Shown here piece after piece: positions 43,317 through 53,481 of a DNA stretch of 64,000 bases; the first letter of the stretch is position 1; each line of letters opens with the position of its first letter. Position numbers and translations under genes: made by a program. The DNA is from Lytechinus pictus (lineage: Eukaryota > Echinodermata > Echinoidea > Temnopleuroida > Toxopneustidae). The notes under the pieces were generated by a model. The model saw only the letters and a list, made by a program, of their open reading frames with translations, was not told where the DNA came from and made no database searches. The DNA lies in contig NC_087256.1 in assembly GCF_037042905.1 (NCBI RefSeq), positions 25,811,501-25,875,500 of the forward strand, written 5' to 3'.

Positions 43317-44390
43317 AAAGGACAAGTCCACCCCAACAAAAAGTTGATTTGAATAAAAAGAGAAAAATCCAACAAGCATAACACTGAAAATTTCACCAAA
43401 ATCGGATGTAAAATAAGAAAGTTATGACATTTTAAAGTTTCGCTTAATTTCACAAAACAGTTATATGCACATCCTTGCTGGTATGCAAATGAGGAGACTA
43501 TGACGTCATCCACTCACTATTTCTTTTGTATTTATTATGTCAAATATGAAATATTCTAATTTTCTCCTCATTGGCAAGTGATACAACAATTAATTCCTCC
43601 CTGAACATATGTGGCATTAGCATTGTTTAATACTAGTATATGTTTCAGTCAAGTTGCTCCTTCTTGTCAAATCTATAAAAAATGAAATATTGTATAATTC
43701 AAACAATAAAAAACAAAATAGTGAGTGATATGGACATCATCGACTGACCTAGACAGCTGGCAGCCGTCTGTTTCGAGGATTTTTTAAACATTTTTTAAAT
43801 TTTTTATTCTCCTCGTACACAGACGGCTCGCTAGCGTGCAGCCACCATTAGGGGACTTGCAATGCGAAATCCCCCCGTCGGGGCTCTTCAATTTTTGTCT
43901 TTAATGAATAAAAATTTTGAAAATTAACGCGACCAAAATGCAAATTAATATTCCCTCTTGGCATTAATTGCCCAAAAACGGAGAAAATCAAGTTAAAAGG
44001 AACAAAAACAGTGACTTACCTCGGCTGTCGCGCAAATTCACTTCCCCGTTTTATCCGACCTTAAGTACATAAACATATGGCCATTGAGTCCCCTGTACAG
44101 ATCGCGCTAGAACTTCGGTCTCTGTATTTGGTGAGTGAAGCCAACGGAGTTCAGCTGAACAACCAACATAACAGAGACTGAAGCTTTTGGTCTACGACTG
44201 ACCCACCTAATTGTGCATATCACTGTTTTGTGAAAAATAAGCGAAAATTTAAAATATGTCATAACTTTTTTATTTTACATCCGATTTTGATGAAATTTTC
44301 AGCACTGTGCTACCGGTAGTTTGATTTTTCTCTAGGCCTATCTAGTATCTATTCAAGTCAGCATTTTCCTGGGGTGGACTTGACCTTTAA
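43317..44390. mobile_element. Palindromic MITE, AGGTCAAGTCCACCCC family, interrupted
   Basis: Outer ends 'aaaggacaagtccacccc' and 'ggggtggacttgacctt'. Arms share 'gaaaatttcaccaaaatcgg' and 'catccgattttgatgaaatt'. A CRE octamer is at 43501-43508. A 445-bp element (43750-44194) is inserted in the right half. Uninterrupted relatives: 49458-50055 and 53790-54365. Confidence 0.85.
43750..44194. mobile_element. TAGAC...GTCTA element with 9-bp TSD, copy 1
   Basis: 445 bp, termini TAGAC/GTCTA, flanked by the perfect 9-bp duplication CGACTGACC (43741-43749 and 44195-44203). The host repeat's uninterrupted sequence is visible near 49870. The left part forms a hairpin (GCCGTCTGTTTCGAGGA near 43763 against TCCTCG-ACAGACGGC near 43813-43830). 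It holds splice-donor-like sites on both strands (GTGAGT at 44131; AGGTAAGTC on minus at 44021-44013) and an 18-codon open frame before the plus donor. A 9-bp duplication suggests a Mutator-like non-autonomous element; no transposase is present. Confidence 0.85.
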
Positions 44391-44419
44391 ACTTTAGTTT
44401 AGTCTTTAGATTAACTTAC

Positions 44420-44694
44420 GGTACCTGGTACTCACATTTCGTCCGGAGTCCAGAGAAATTAATCTTGCATTCATAAAACTCTAGGCCTATTCCAACATGA
44501 ATTTCTGAGCAGGGCCATTTCTGATGAAGAACGCCTGTAACTGCAGGAACAAATGCATTTTCTAGTAGAGGCTCCTTACTGATGATCGATGATCCATATG
44601 CTGCGCCTGATGCTGCGTTCCGTGTTTTAATTCGACGGGTCTGAGAGGTCGGAGCTTCCCGAGTCTGCATCAACAGACCATTGGGTTTTGGCAT
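44420..44694 (-). CDS. Possible orphan first exon
   Basis: A 92-codon minus-strand frame, starting ATG at 44694 (MPKPNGLLMQTREAPTSQTR), stays open until its stop codon falls within a good donor (TACC|GTAAGT, 44420/44419). Composition is not repeat-like (KTRNAASGAAYGSSIISKEP). It lies upstream of ZNFX1 on the same strand and might be part of a spliced leader or an unrelated gene. I recognise no domain. Confidence 0.25.
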
Positions 44695-44900
44695 ACTCGT
44701 GATATAGGCCCCGCTCGAGAAAAAAATTGTAATCGATCATACCTCAATATCTAGGTTGCTAACTTCAGCTCACTATATATACTCGTGATATAGGCCCCGC
44801 TGCTGTGTTGAATGGCTCAGAATGTCCGTTCGCGGGGCCTGTTTCACGAGTATAATACTATAATCGTTATATAGGCCCCGCACTACGGCACTTCAGGCAC
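44690..44900. repeat. ATATAGGCCCCGC short repeats
   Basis: 'ctcgtgatataggccccgct' occurs near 44696 and 44783, a variant at 44866, and the inverse 'gcggggcctgtttcacgag' near 44834. Possibly a small fold-back element or promoter-proximal repeat. Confidence 0.5.
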
Positions 44901-45366
44901 TCCAAGAGAGAGAGAGTTTGGAGTCTAGCCTTTACTCGAGACATGATTAAATTGATATAATTGTTTTGAGTGTCGAACTTGAGTATGTGCATGTAGACTA
45001 GGGTTTCCACGCCCTGTTAGTCGCGCAATGAATGCTGGGGAAATTGGGGAAACCCCAACGAGGTGGGAAAAACCATGGACCTATAATTTAGGTCCATGGG
45101 AAAACCAACGTGGAGCTGGAGCTATTTGACGAGGCCCTGTCGGCTGCTTTCCTAGCGAACATGGCTAAGCAAGGGAGAGAGCGTACATAAGAGAATCTAT
45201 ATAGCCTACTACTTCAGACATTATGTATTATGCAAAAAGGTCTGTATAATTTATACAGAATAGCAAGCGAGAGAGAAAAAAAAAAAAAACAATGAAATGC
45301 TGGGCCGGGGATTCCCCGCGGTACCCGCGGAGCCGCTAGCTGTTCTAACTTCTAGAGTTACACTCA

Positions 45367-45699
45367 ATTGGCCCGTATTCTGAAGTCGGGTTTAACTTAA
45401 ACTCATGTTTAAAGTTGTGGTTTAAGTATGGACAGTCAATTGTTACATAAATCACTAACAGAAGGGATATAATATTTCAGCTCATGTGGCTCTCAAATCA
45501 TTCATAATTGTCTAGGAAGTATATATAGATTATTGTCTTCACCATCGATGAATCCGAGGAAAGAGCACAGCAAACATAAGAAACGTACAACTTAATAAAA
45601 AAAATTGATACTTTTGGCCCGGACTTTTGGCTGTCCATACTTAAACCACAACTTTAAACCTGAGTTTAACTTAAACCTGACTTCAGAATACGGGCCAAT
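45367..45699. mobile_element. MITE with ATTGGCCCGTATTCTGAAG ends
   Basis: 333 bp; ends ATTGGCCCGTATTCTGAAGT and ACTTCAGAATACGGGCCAAT-type mirror, and inner arms 'gtttaacttaaactcatg' / 'gagtttaacttaaacctga', with 'ccatacttaaaccacaact' pairing across. Long inverted repeats, no ORF of interest. Confidence 0.85.
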
Positions 45700-45739
45700 G
45701 GCGCTGGCATATATTAGGCTGCATGCAGGTGCACTATAC

Positions 45740-46630
45740 AGTGCGTATCAAAAAAAGTTTACACTTAGAAAAAATCCTGTAAAATTATAAATTGGTAATA
45801 TCCTGGTGATTTTTCTTCATTTTAACATTGGTAGAGATCCATATAAGCAAATGACGATATAACTGTCGAAAAATATTTCCGCTTGAGTGAGCACCACTTA
45901 CTTTTGAAAAGTTAGTGAAAAATGATTTGCGCAGAACTTTGAAATAGTTATGCGAATAAAAGTAGACCTTAATCTTGAAGAACATGTGCAATTTAGCTAG
46001 TAAAATTGATTTAAAGATATCTTGTACCTTTTTAACTTGTTTCCTTGCTCAAAACACTTCGAAGAGTGAATTGCGCTCCACCCCGCTCCCCCACACACCG
46101 AGGCCATCGTGACGATATTTGCTTCACACTGAGCTGTGATTTACATGAAATGGCTTAGGCTTGATTTTCACGCTGTGTCAAGGGGGAAGGGCGAAATCAA
46201 ACTTACCCTGTGAAACATTTCTCATACATTTCCCTTGCACTTTAAGTCAATTGAAATAAAACGGATACATTCAAGCATTTTGTAACAAGTTTGCCACCCA
46301 AATTGAAATTTCAACACTTAGTAAGCACAACCTTTACCTTTTTGTGCTAGCTGGATCTGAGGACATAAGTGAATCTGAACATAAGTTTACATGAGACTTC
46401 TCCAGCATTTTTTCACTAAGTTTTTATCATTTAAAGTGGGTTTACATTTCATTTTTCATTTAATACTCATTTGTCCACACTTTTCCCAAGCTCGACAATG
46501 ATTAACAAAATGAAAATCAAGCTTAAGCCATTTCATGTAAATCACAGCTCAGTGTAAAGCAAATATCGTCACGATGGCCTTGGTGTATGGGGGAGTGGTT
46601 GTGGTGCGCAATGCACTCTTTTGAATCCCT
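45740..46630. mobile_element. Fold-back element with CAGTGCGTATC mariner-like start
   Basis: Begins 'cagtgcgtatcaaaaaaagt', recalling Tc1/mariner-type ends. Long inner inverted segments match: 46060-46172 ('ggccatcgtgacgatatttg', 'atttacatgaaatggctta') and 46516-46626 (their complements). No transposase. The true right end is unclear. Confidence 0.55.
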
Positions 46631-46689
46631 CTACTTTTTTTTTGCTTTCCTTGGAAAAATGTGCCCCCCTTTTTGAAAATCCTGGATCC

Positions 46690-46947
46690 GCCCCTGCTAC
46701 AACGATTCTCTCTACCATTATTAGTACGACTCACCCAACCTATACTGTGACTCTCTCTCTACAAGAAATATTATAGCTACAACTCTCCACACCTACTATA
46801 TATGCTACAACTATATACTCTCCCTACCATGCCTACCATGCACTATTATACTACGACTCTCTACCACTATACTATGACTCTCTCTATCTACTATACAGCT
46901 ACGACTGTCCTCCACTCTTATAGTATATACCATGAGTTTCTATATAC
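46690..46947. repeat. CTACTATACTACGACTCTCT-type minisatellite, left half
   Basis: Degenerate repeats of 'ctacaactctc' and 'actatactatgactctct'. It resumes at 49062-49185, so the element between is inserted in it. Confidence 0.7.
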
Positions 46948-49061
46948 CATAGGCGGATCCAGGGGGGCCGAGGGGCCCCGCCCCCCCCCCCTATTGGCGG
47001 AGCAAAAGAGAAAAAAAAAGCAGAGAAAGACGAGTGAATAAAATAAGATGGGGGGAAGACTTGGAAAATGAGAATCTTTCATGTCACTAAAAAATTTCGC
47101 TCGCGCTTCGCGCTCGCATTGCCTAGCTGTTAGGTGATTTTCTATTCTTGTTCAATAAGTAGTTTAAATATCAAGTTTAGAAGTCAATATACAAAAAATA
47201 TTTCACCTCGGAAATCGAACTTTCATTATTTTGTGTGCTTTACAAATTGATTTTTTAAAAGTGCTCTGTAAAAATGTCAGTTTTAACTTTTATGGTCTGA
47301 CTATTAACATTTTCTGCTCGCGCTGCGCGCTCGCAAATTTTTATTTATCAGGTACCTATTACTTTCGTGTATTCAATAAAGTTTTAAGAACATCCCTTTT
47401 CAGGTCTGGTTGTAAAAACGTATCAACTAGCGCTGCACGCTCGCATTTTGATTGGCGATTAATGTGTCTCAATATTGATTATACAGCAAACTACTTAAAA
47501 TACCCTTTTCATGACAGTTTATAAAAAAAAATTGGCTCGCAATTTGCGCTCGCATTAATGGTTAAAATATATTAACTGATGCATCCTATTTTTAATTACA
47601 AAAGTGCTTGAAATGTCAAGTTTTCAGGTCATAATATCAGATTTCGCGCCCTCATTGAGCATATTAATAAGATGTTAATTTAATAATTAATTGTCCCTTT
47701 GTTTCATCTCGCGCTTAGCAAGAGAAATAGGAAGATAGTCATAATTTTCATATGATGACATGGACTAAGGATGTCCCTGTCCTATGTCAAAACTCAAAGT
47801 AATAATAATGAGAAATATCAGCTCTTTATATTAAATGCGATCCATATCCCCCTCACAAATTTCCCACAAAGTGCTAGAAATATAGAGCTGAAATTGACAC
47901 TTTTTTAGATCGGAATATCAAATAGCTTAAGCTCGCGCTTCGCCCTCGCTTTGATTTTCATGATAAAAGATGTATTTATAATGCCTAGATTCTTGGTCTA
48001 AATATTAAACACGCGCGCATGTTTCTCCAGATACCCAACTTGTTCTCTATTTAAATTATTATCCAGTTTCAGATCACTGTATCAAAAATTTTCTGCTCGC
48101 GTTTTGTGCTCGCATTATTAATGTAGGAATCTCCCCTATTACTCATTCGTTTCATGATTTACAAAACACGAATAGTGTCCCGTTGTTAGGTCTAAATCTC
48201 CATTTTTTTCCTATCGCGCTTCGCGCTCGCATCAATTGATAAGTTATATAGCTATCCTGTTCACGATTACAAAAATTTATTAAAATTTTCCATTCTTTAT
48301 GTAGAAATGTCTTTTTTTTCAGCTCGCGCTTTGCGCTAGCATTATTTGATTGTTGAAATATAACGTCTTCATGGCTTTGTGCAAGTAGTCCTTAACAGGT
48401 ACCTTTTCGATCAGTTCAAAACGTATATAAAAATTTTCTGCTCGCGCTTTGCGCTCACATCATTAATGTAAGAAAGATACCCAATTACTCATCCTTTTCA
48501 TGATTTACAAAACATGAATAGAGAGTCTCGTTCAGGTCTAATTCTTGAAATTTTCCGCTCGCGCTTGCATCGATGTTTAGTTATATACCTATTCTGTTTA
48601 ACTTGCAAAAAGTGCTTAGAATTTCCATTCTTCAGGTAAAAAATGTCGAAAGATTTCAGCTCGCACTTCGCATCATTTGATTTTTAAAATATGTAACATC
48701 TTCATGGCTAACTGCATGCAGTCTTTAACAGGTACCTTTTCCATCAGATCATTTCTGCTTCACATTTGTAGTAATTATTTATTGCATACACATCTTTTTC
48801 AGGATAACAAGCATTGCCCAGAATGTTCAAATTTTAGGTAAAAATGCATGATTAACAAAAAAATTAGCTCGCGCTTCGCGCTCACATTAAATAAATAAGG
48901 ATTATGATATTATATATTTATGTTGATTTACAAGTCAGAATAAAGATAAGAAGTGACTATTAGGACTACCCCTTCAAAGAAACCAAAAATCATCTTCGAG
49001 CGGCCGGGGAGAATATGGCTAAAAAAATTCCGGGTCCCCCCCTATTGGCGAAGGCTGGATC
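46948..49061. mobile_element. GGATCC-bounded element with CTCGCGCTTCGCGCTCGC array
   Basis: Starts 'aggcggatccaggggggcc' with a C run and ends 'tattggcgaaggctggatcc' + 'gcccct', both ends also sharing 'ccccctattggcg'. Inside, at least 12 copies of CTCGCGCTTCGCGCTCGC or decayed forms recur every ~100-220 bp (47098, 47316, 47428, 47533, 47932, 48096, 48213, 48321, 48440, 48557, 48659, 48867). No intact ORF. The class is not recognised. Confidence 0.65.
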
Positions 49062-49185
49062 CGCCCCTGTACCGGTATACTACAATGACTTTCTCCACCA
49101 CTTCTATATATACTACGATTCTCTCCACTGCTACTCTATCTGTACACCACTACTATACTAAAACGACTCTTTCTGCGCAAACCCT
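49062..49185. repeat. CTACTATACTACGACTCTCT-type minisatellite, right half
   Basis: Continuation of 46690-46947 beyond the inserted element. Confidence 0.65.
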
Positions 49186-49457
49186 TCACTTAATTGAGTC
49201 CAGGGTCTGAATGTGCAGCCTACTCATGCCTTGTGTCATGAAGGCCCACAGCAAGTTCTGTATGTGCTAGTCTTTGCATGGAGACACGGTTGTTGATCAA
49301 AGTTTCAATCAAGGTATGTGCCTGCAGACTAAGCATAGATGGATCCAGATCCTTCTTTTCCCTGTTTTTCTCCTTTTTTGTGCAGCCAATACGGGATGTG
49401 GGGATCGAGCGTGGCCGCTTCGGCCAGATATGACTAAGAGGACCCACACGCTAGGTT

Positions 49458-50055
49458 TAAAGGACAAGACCACCCCAACAAAAAGTTGATTTGAATAAAA
49501 AGAGAAAAATCCAATTAGCATAACGCTGAAAATTTCATCAAAATCGATGTTAAACAAGAAAGATATGACATTTATAAGTTTTGCTTAATTTCCCAAAACA
49601 GTTATATGCACATCCTGGTGGGTATGCAAATGAGGAGACTGATGACGTCATCCACTCACTATTTCTTTTATATTTTTTTATATGAAATAGGGAATATTCT
49701 ATTTTTCTCCTCATTGTCAAGTGAAACAACGATTAATTCCTCCCTGAACATGTGGAATGAGCATTGTTTTATACTATATGATTTAATCAAGCTGGTCCTT
49801 ATTGTCAAATCTATAAAAAATGAAATATATAATTCAAACAAAAAAAAACAAAAGAAATAGTGAGTGAGGGACATCACTGACTGTCTCATTTGAGTTGTGC
49901 ATATCACTGTTTTGTGAAAAATAAGCAAAACTTTAAAATGTCATAACTTTCTTATTTTACATCCGATTTCGATGAAATTTTCAGTGTTTTGCTAGCTTGA
50001 TTTTTCTCTATTTATTAAAATCAACATTTTTCTGGGGTGGGCTTGACCTTTTAAG
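49458..50055. mobile_element. Palindromic MITE, AGGTCAAGTCCACCCC family (uninterrupted)
   Basis: About 598 bp; ends 'aaaggacaagaccacccc' and 'ggggtgggcttgacctttt'. CRE octamer at 49643-49650. Acts as the empty-site reference for the insertion at 43750. Confidence 0.85.
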
Positions 50056-50639
50056 GAAAGCAGCTCTAATTGCGGGCTCCCTCCCACTCATTTTCACTCT
50101 TCTTACTTTGTTCTTTTCTTTTTTTTTAATGAATTTCTGAAAAGCCATTACAATTTTTGTCCTATTTCTTTCAAAATTTCACTATTCTTTTTTTTTTCTC
50201 CTGCAAAAATCATTAATTATTACCAAAGTTTGATTCTCTTTTAATCATACCCTAATTATACATACTATAAAATAACATGTTAACAAAAAAAAATAATAGA
50301 AACAGGTTTTGCGGTATTATATTTCACAAATATATTTGCTGCTTGCTCACAATGAAGTGCCATCAAGACACTAACAAATGAAAATATAAAAAACTCATTC
50401 AAATGAATAGTTTCAAGTGGCAATGATATACATATCATGAAAATTACAAAAATATATATTTACCTATGATAAAAAAATAAATCACTAGAAATTGGGAAAC
50501 GTCTTGAAGTCAATTCAACACATTTCCTTAATTACAAATAATACGGAATGATCCATACAAATTAAACAACTTAACAAGACATCTGGATACATGTAGCTGC
50601 ATTTTTTTTTTTAGCCTTAATTTATGATAACCAGGGGCC

Positions 50640-50710
50640 GCGGAATGGTTTTGAAAAGGGATGACTATATTGATAAAAGTTTGTGGGGGGGGGGGTTCCA
50701 AGGCCCCCGA
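50640..50710. repeat. G-run repeat end
   Basis: 'ggggccgcggaatggttttg' followed by a G run (50686-50695) and 'ccaaggcccccg'; resembles the ends of the GGATCC-bounded family but only one end is visible. Confidence 0.35.
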
Positions 50711-50949
50711 TTTATTCCTTCCTCGAACTTGTTTACACAAGATATGTAACTTGGTTAATACAATAATCAAGGGTGAAAACTGGGTATCAAAGGTATATAA
50801 AACCATTTGCATTATTTGAAAATCAGCTTGAAGCTTGTAGGCAGTCAATAGTATACAGTACTGTCCCAACATCTAGAATATCGGAGCTTTGCAACATGCA
50901 AGTGAGAATGAAAAACGGTCCTGATTTTATGTCTACAGTCAAAACAATT

Positions 50950-51515
50950 TAAAGGGAAGTTCACCATTCATTCTTCTCCTGAAGAAAAGTTTGTTGTAAA
51001 AATACAAGCAAAAGTGGTAAAACTGTTGAAGGTTTGAGGAAGATCCATTAAAGATTGAGAAAGTTATTTGAACTTAATTTTCTTTTTATTTGTGACATCA
51101 TACAACTGCCCCATCAACATAAAATGCATAGATTTTAATCTGTTTAATGGTTTATGATGACTAGCAATATTATTAATAATAATAATAATAATAGTGTATA
51201 TTTGTAGAGCGCGCACACCGTCAGTAGACGCTCATGGCGCTAGCCGAGCAACAGTTCTCTTTTACAATGGAAAAAATGAGATTTTTTAGAAATTTATATA
51301 AATACTACACAAGAACCATGAACAAGTACAATGTAAGAATAATAATTTCAGGAACTGGTGTGATATGTTTTGTATGTCGATATACTGAAGGTACCTTAGA
51401 TAAGAAACATTTTCAAATGTTGAGATGACATTTTCATTGATTTTTTTTTTACTACAAGACATATGAGGAAGCAGCTCGCAGATGATGTCACAAATCATAA
51501 AAAAATAGTGTAACA
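50950..51515. mobile_element. Palindromic MITE, AAAGGGAAGTTCACC family (copy 2), interrupted
   Basis: Starts 'aaagggaagttcaccattc'; right arm is partial. A SINE-tail-like block with (AAT)n and 'ttgtagagcgcgcacaccgt' (51170-51260) is inserted. Confidence 0.6.
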
Positions 51516-51674
51516 TTTGCACGAAATAATGTCTAATACATTCCACACGTACACCACTGGTTATCAAAGAGTATTATAGAATGAACCTGCCCCCCCCCCC
51601 CGACACTTCTGAAGCGACTGTGCCCATCCAGCTTTCAGCAGCTATGCACACGTGCTCACTTAATTGTGACTGTA

Positions 51675-52095
51675 AGGGGAAGTCACCCTGATAAAAAGTT
51701 TATTGTAAAAAAAGTAGAAAAAATATAAAATATTCATGAAGGTTTGAGGAAAACCCATCAGAGAATTAAAAAAGTTATTAAGAATTTTATCTTTATGATT
51801 TATGACGTCATATGCGAGCAGCTTTCCCACATATCGTACGGTACAATATCAATACATAGTTTTCTCAGTAAACTGGTATTGTGCCTTTAGTATATCATTA
51901 GAAAAATGATTTCATTCCCGCTCCTGAAAAAAAAAGAGTCATCACGAACCATTACAAACGTGAAATTCATGCATTTTATAGTACATAACATATCGGACAG
52001 CAAAAATCTTTCAATTCTAATAACTTTCTTTATCTTTATATCTTAATTTATATTTACAACAAACTTTTTCATCAGGTTGAATTTCCCCTTTCAGC
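51675..52095. mobile_element. Palindromic MITE, AAAGGGGAAGTTCACC family (copy 3)
   Basis: Ends 'aaggggaagtcaccctgata' and 'tcatcaggttgaatttcccc'. CRE octamer at 51803-51810. Confidence 0.75.
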
Positions 52096-53299
52096 TTTGC
52101 CGGCTTAAGCTACAGCTCTGTTAAAAGCTGCATGTGGAATGCCAATTGAGATAACTTATTTGCATGCAAATTGTGTGGCGAAAAAAAAAAAAAATTATGC
52201 CATATTCTCTCCAAAATATTTTTTCTTTCTTTTTCCTCTTTTCGTCTTTTTTTTTTTTTTTTTTGGGGGGGGGGGGGGGGTTGGGCCAGAAATGCCACCC
52301 AGCCCCACCCCTCTTTTGCCACCCCTGGTGAGAGTCTCTCTATCTTTCCATGAGTTTTATTGCAAAGGATTTGCATCAAGCCTAAAGTAATATTTCCATC
52401 TACAGTTCACTACTACATGTACTGTCGACTGTTAAGTTCAGAGTAAAGAGAATAACTCACAATGGTAAAACAAAAATTGATAAGTATAGAATTGATAAGT
52501 TATTTCTGATATAGATAGCAACAGAATGATTCTAGTGTGACATTTATGAGGTTCTATAGATGGCATGAAATACATCATTTTTTTACTGGCCACAGTTTCA
52601 TATAGTGTCATTACCCGTTGTGGCATATGCCAAAGATACCCAGGACTAGATGGCATATGTACAATCTACCAAACCAGATGGTTTTTTTAATATCCACTAT
52701 TTCTACTTATAATCATTATTATTCTAGGGGCAAGTTATGACATCACATTTTACCAAGTTGGCAGACATAGGCTCATTCTTAAAACTTATAAAAGAGAAAA
52801 TTTGGTAATATACATATATGCTATATTATCTGCAGTTTAATAGTTCTTAATAGTTACCTAATATGTTGACAGTCCTGCCCATCATGACACCATATTTTTC
52901 AAACAATGCAGTTTCTTGATATGATTTCTTTCATCCTTTTCATCCAATTCCAATAATTTCAACTTTTGCTTCTTCAAATTTGATTTTCTCTTTCATTCGA
53001 AATAAACATATTTCGGGGTTAGAACTCCCTTATAAGGAATAGACCACAAACCACTTTTAAAAACACTAATATTGATACTCACATGTAAGAAAAAAGAACG
53101 TTTTACATTAGTACTGGCAGCTGGGTATCAATACCACATATTTCTCATATGCAATGCGTAATGATGAGTGCAAGAATACATCATACACAAAAAACACTGC
53201 GCAAAGACAGACTTTCACAACTGACATACATGTTCACATGGACGTATAAATATCGATTTCATCTACCTAAATATAAATATCAATAGGACTGTCCGGAAT
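52096..53299. other. Gene-free stretch downstream of NAGK
   Basis: Contains a T run then G run (52244-52281), AT-rich sequence and presumably the NAGK 3' UTR on the minus strand. No exon recognised; poly(A) site not determined. Confidence 0.4.
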
Positions 53300-53481
53300 T
53301 TATGGTTTGTGTTGGTAGAGGACGTCAACAGTGGATTCGTAGTCGACCTGGAGGTCGAAGTCGAGGACCTGGGCTCCTAGCCTGGCTGCCCCAATGGCCG
53401 AGGACTCCTTCAGCTTGAGTAGAGTGAATTCCTGGATGTCTGGGTAAGAATCGTCAGGTCTCGCTAAGCCGGCCAGAAAAC
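53300..53481 (-). CDS. NAGK: NAGK last exon
   Basis: 182 nt including stop TAA (53302-53300). Acceptor 'ttatgaag|gttttc'. Encodes (G)[18 protein letters not shown], then [18 protein letters not shown], equivalent to the human LMKLRHSSALGGASLGA. Confidence 0.94.

Noticed and set aside
45740..46630. Autonomous mariner transposon
   Set aside because: Only end-like sequence is present; no DD(D/E) transposase frame.
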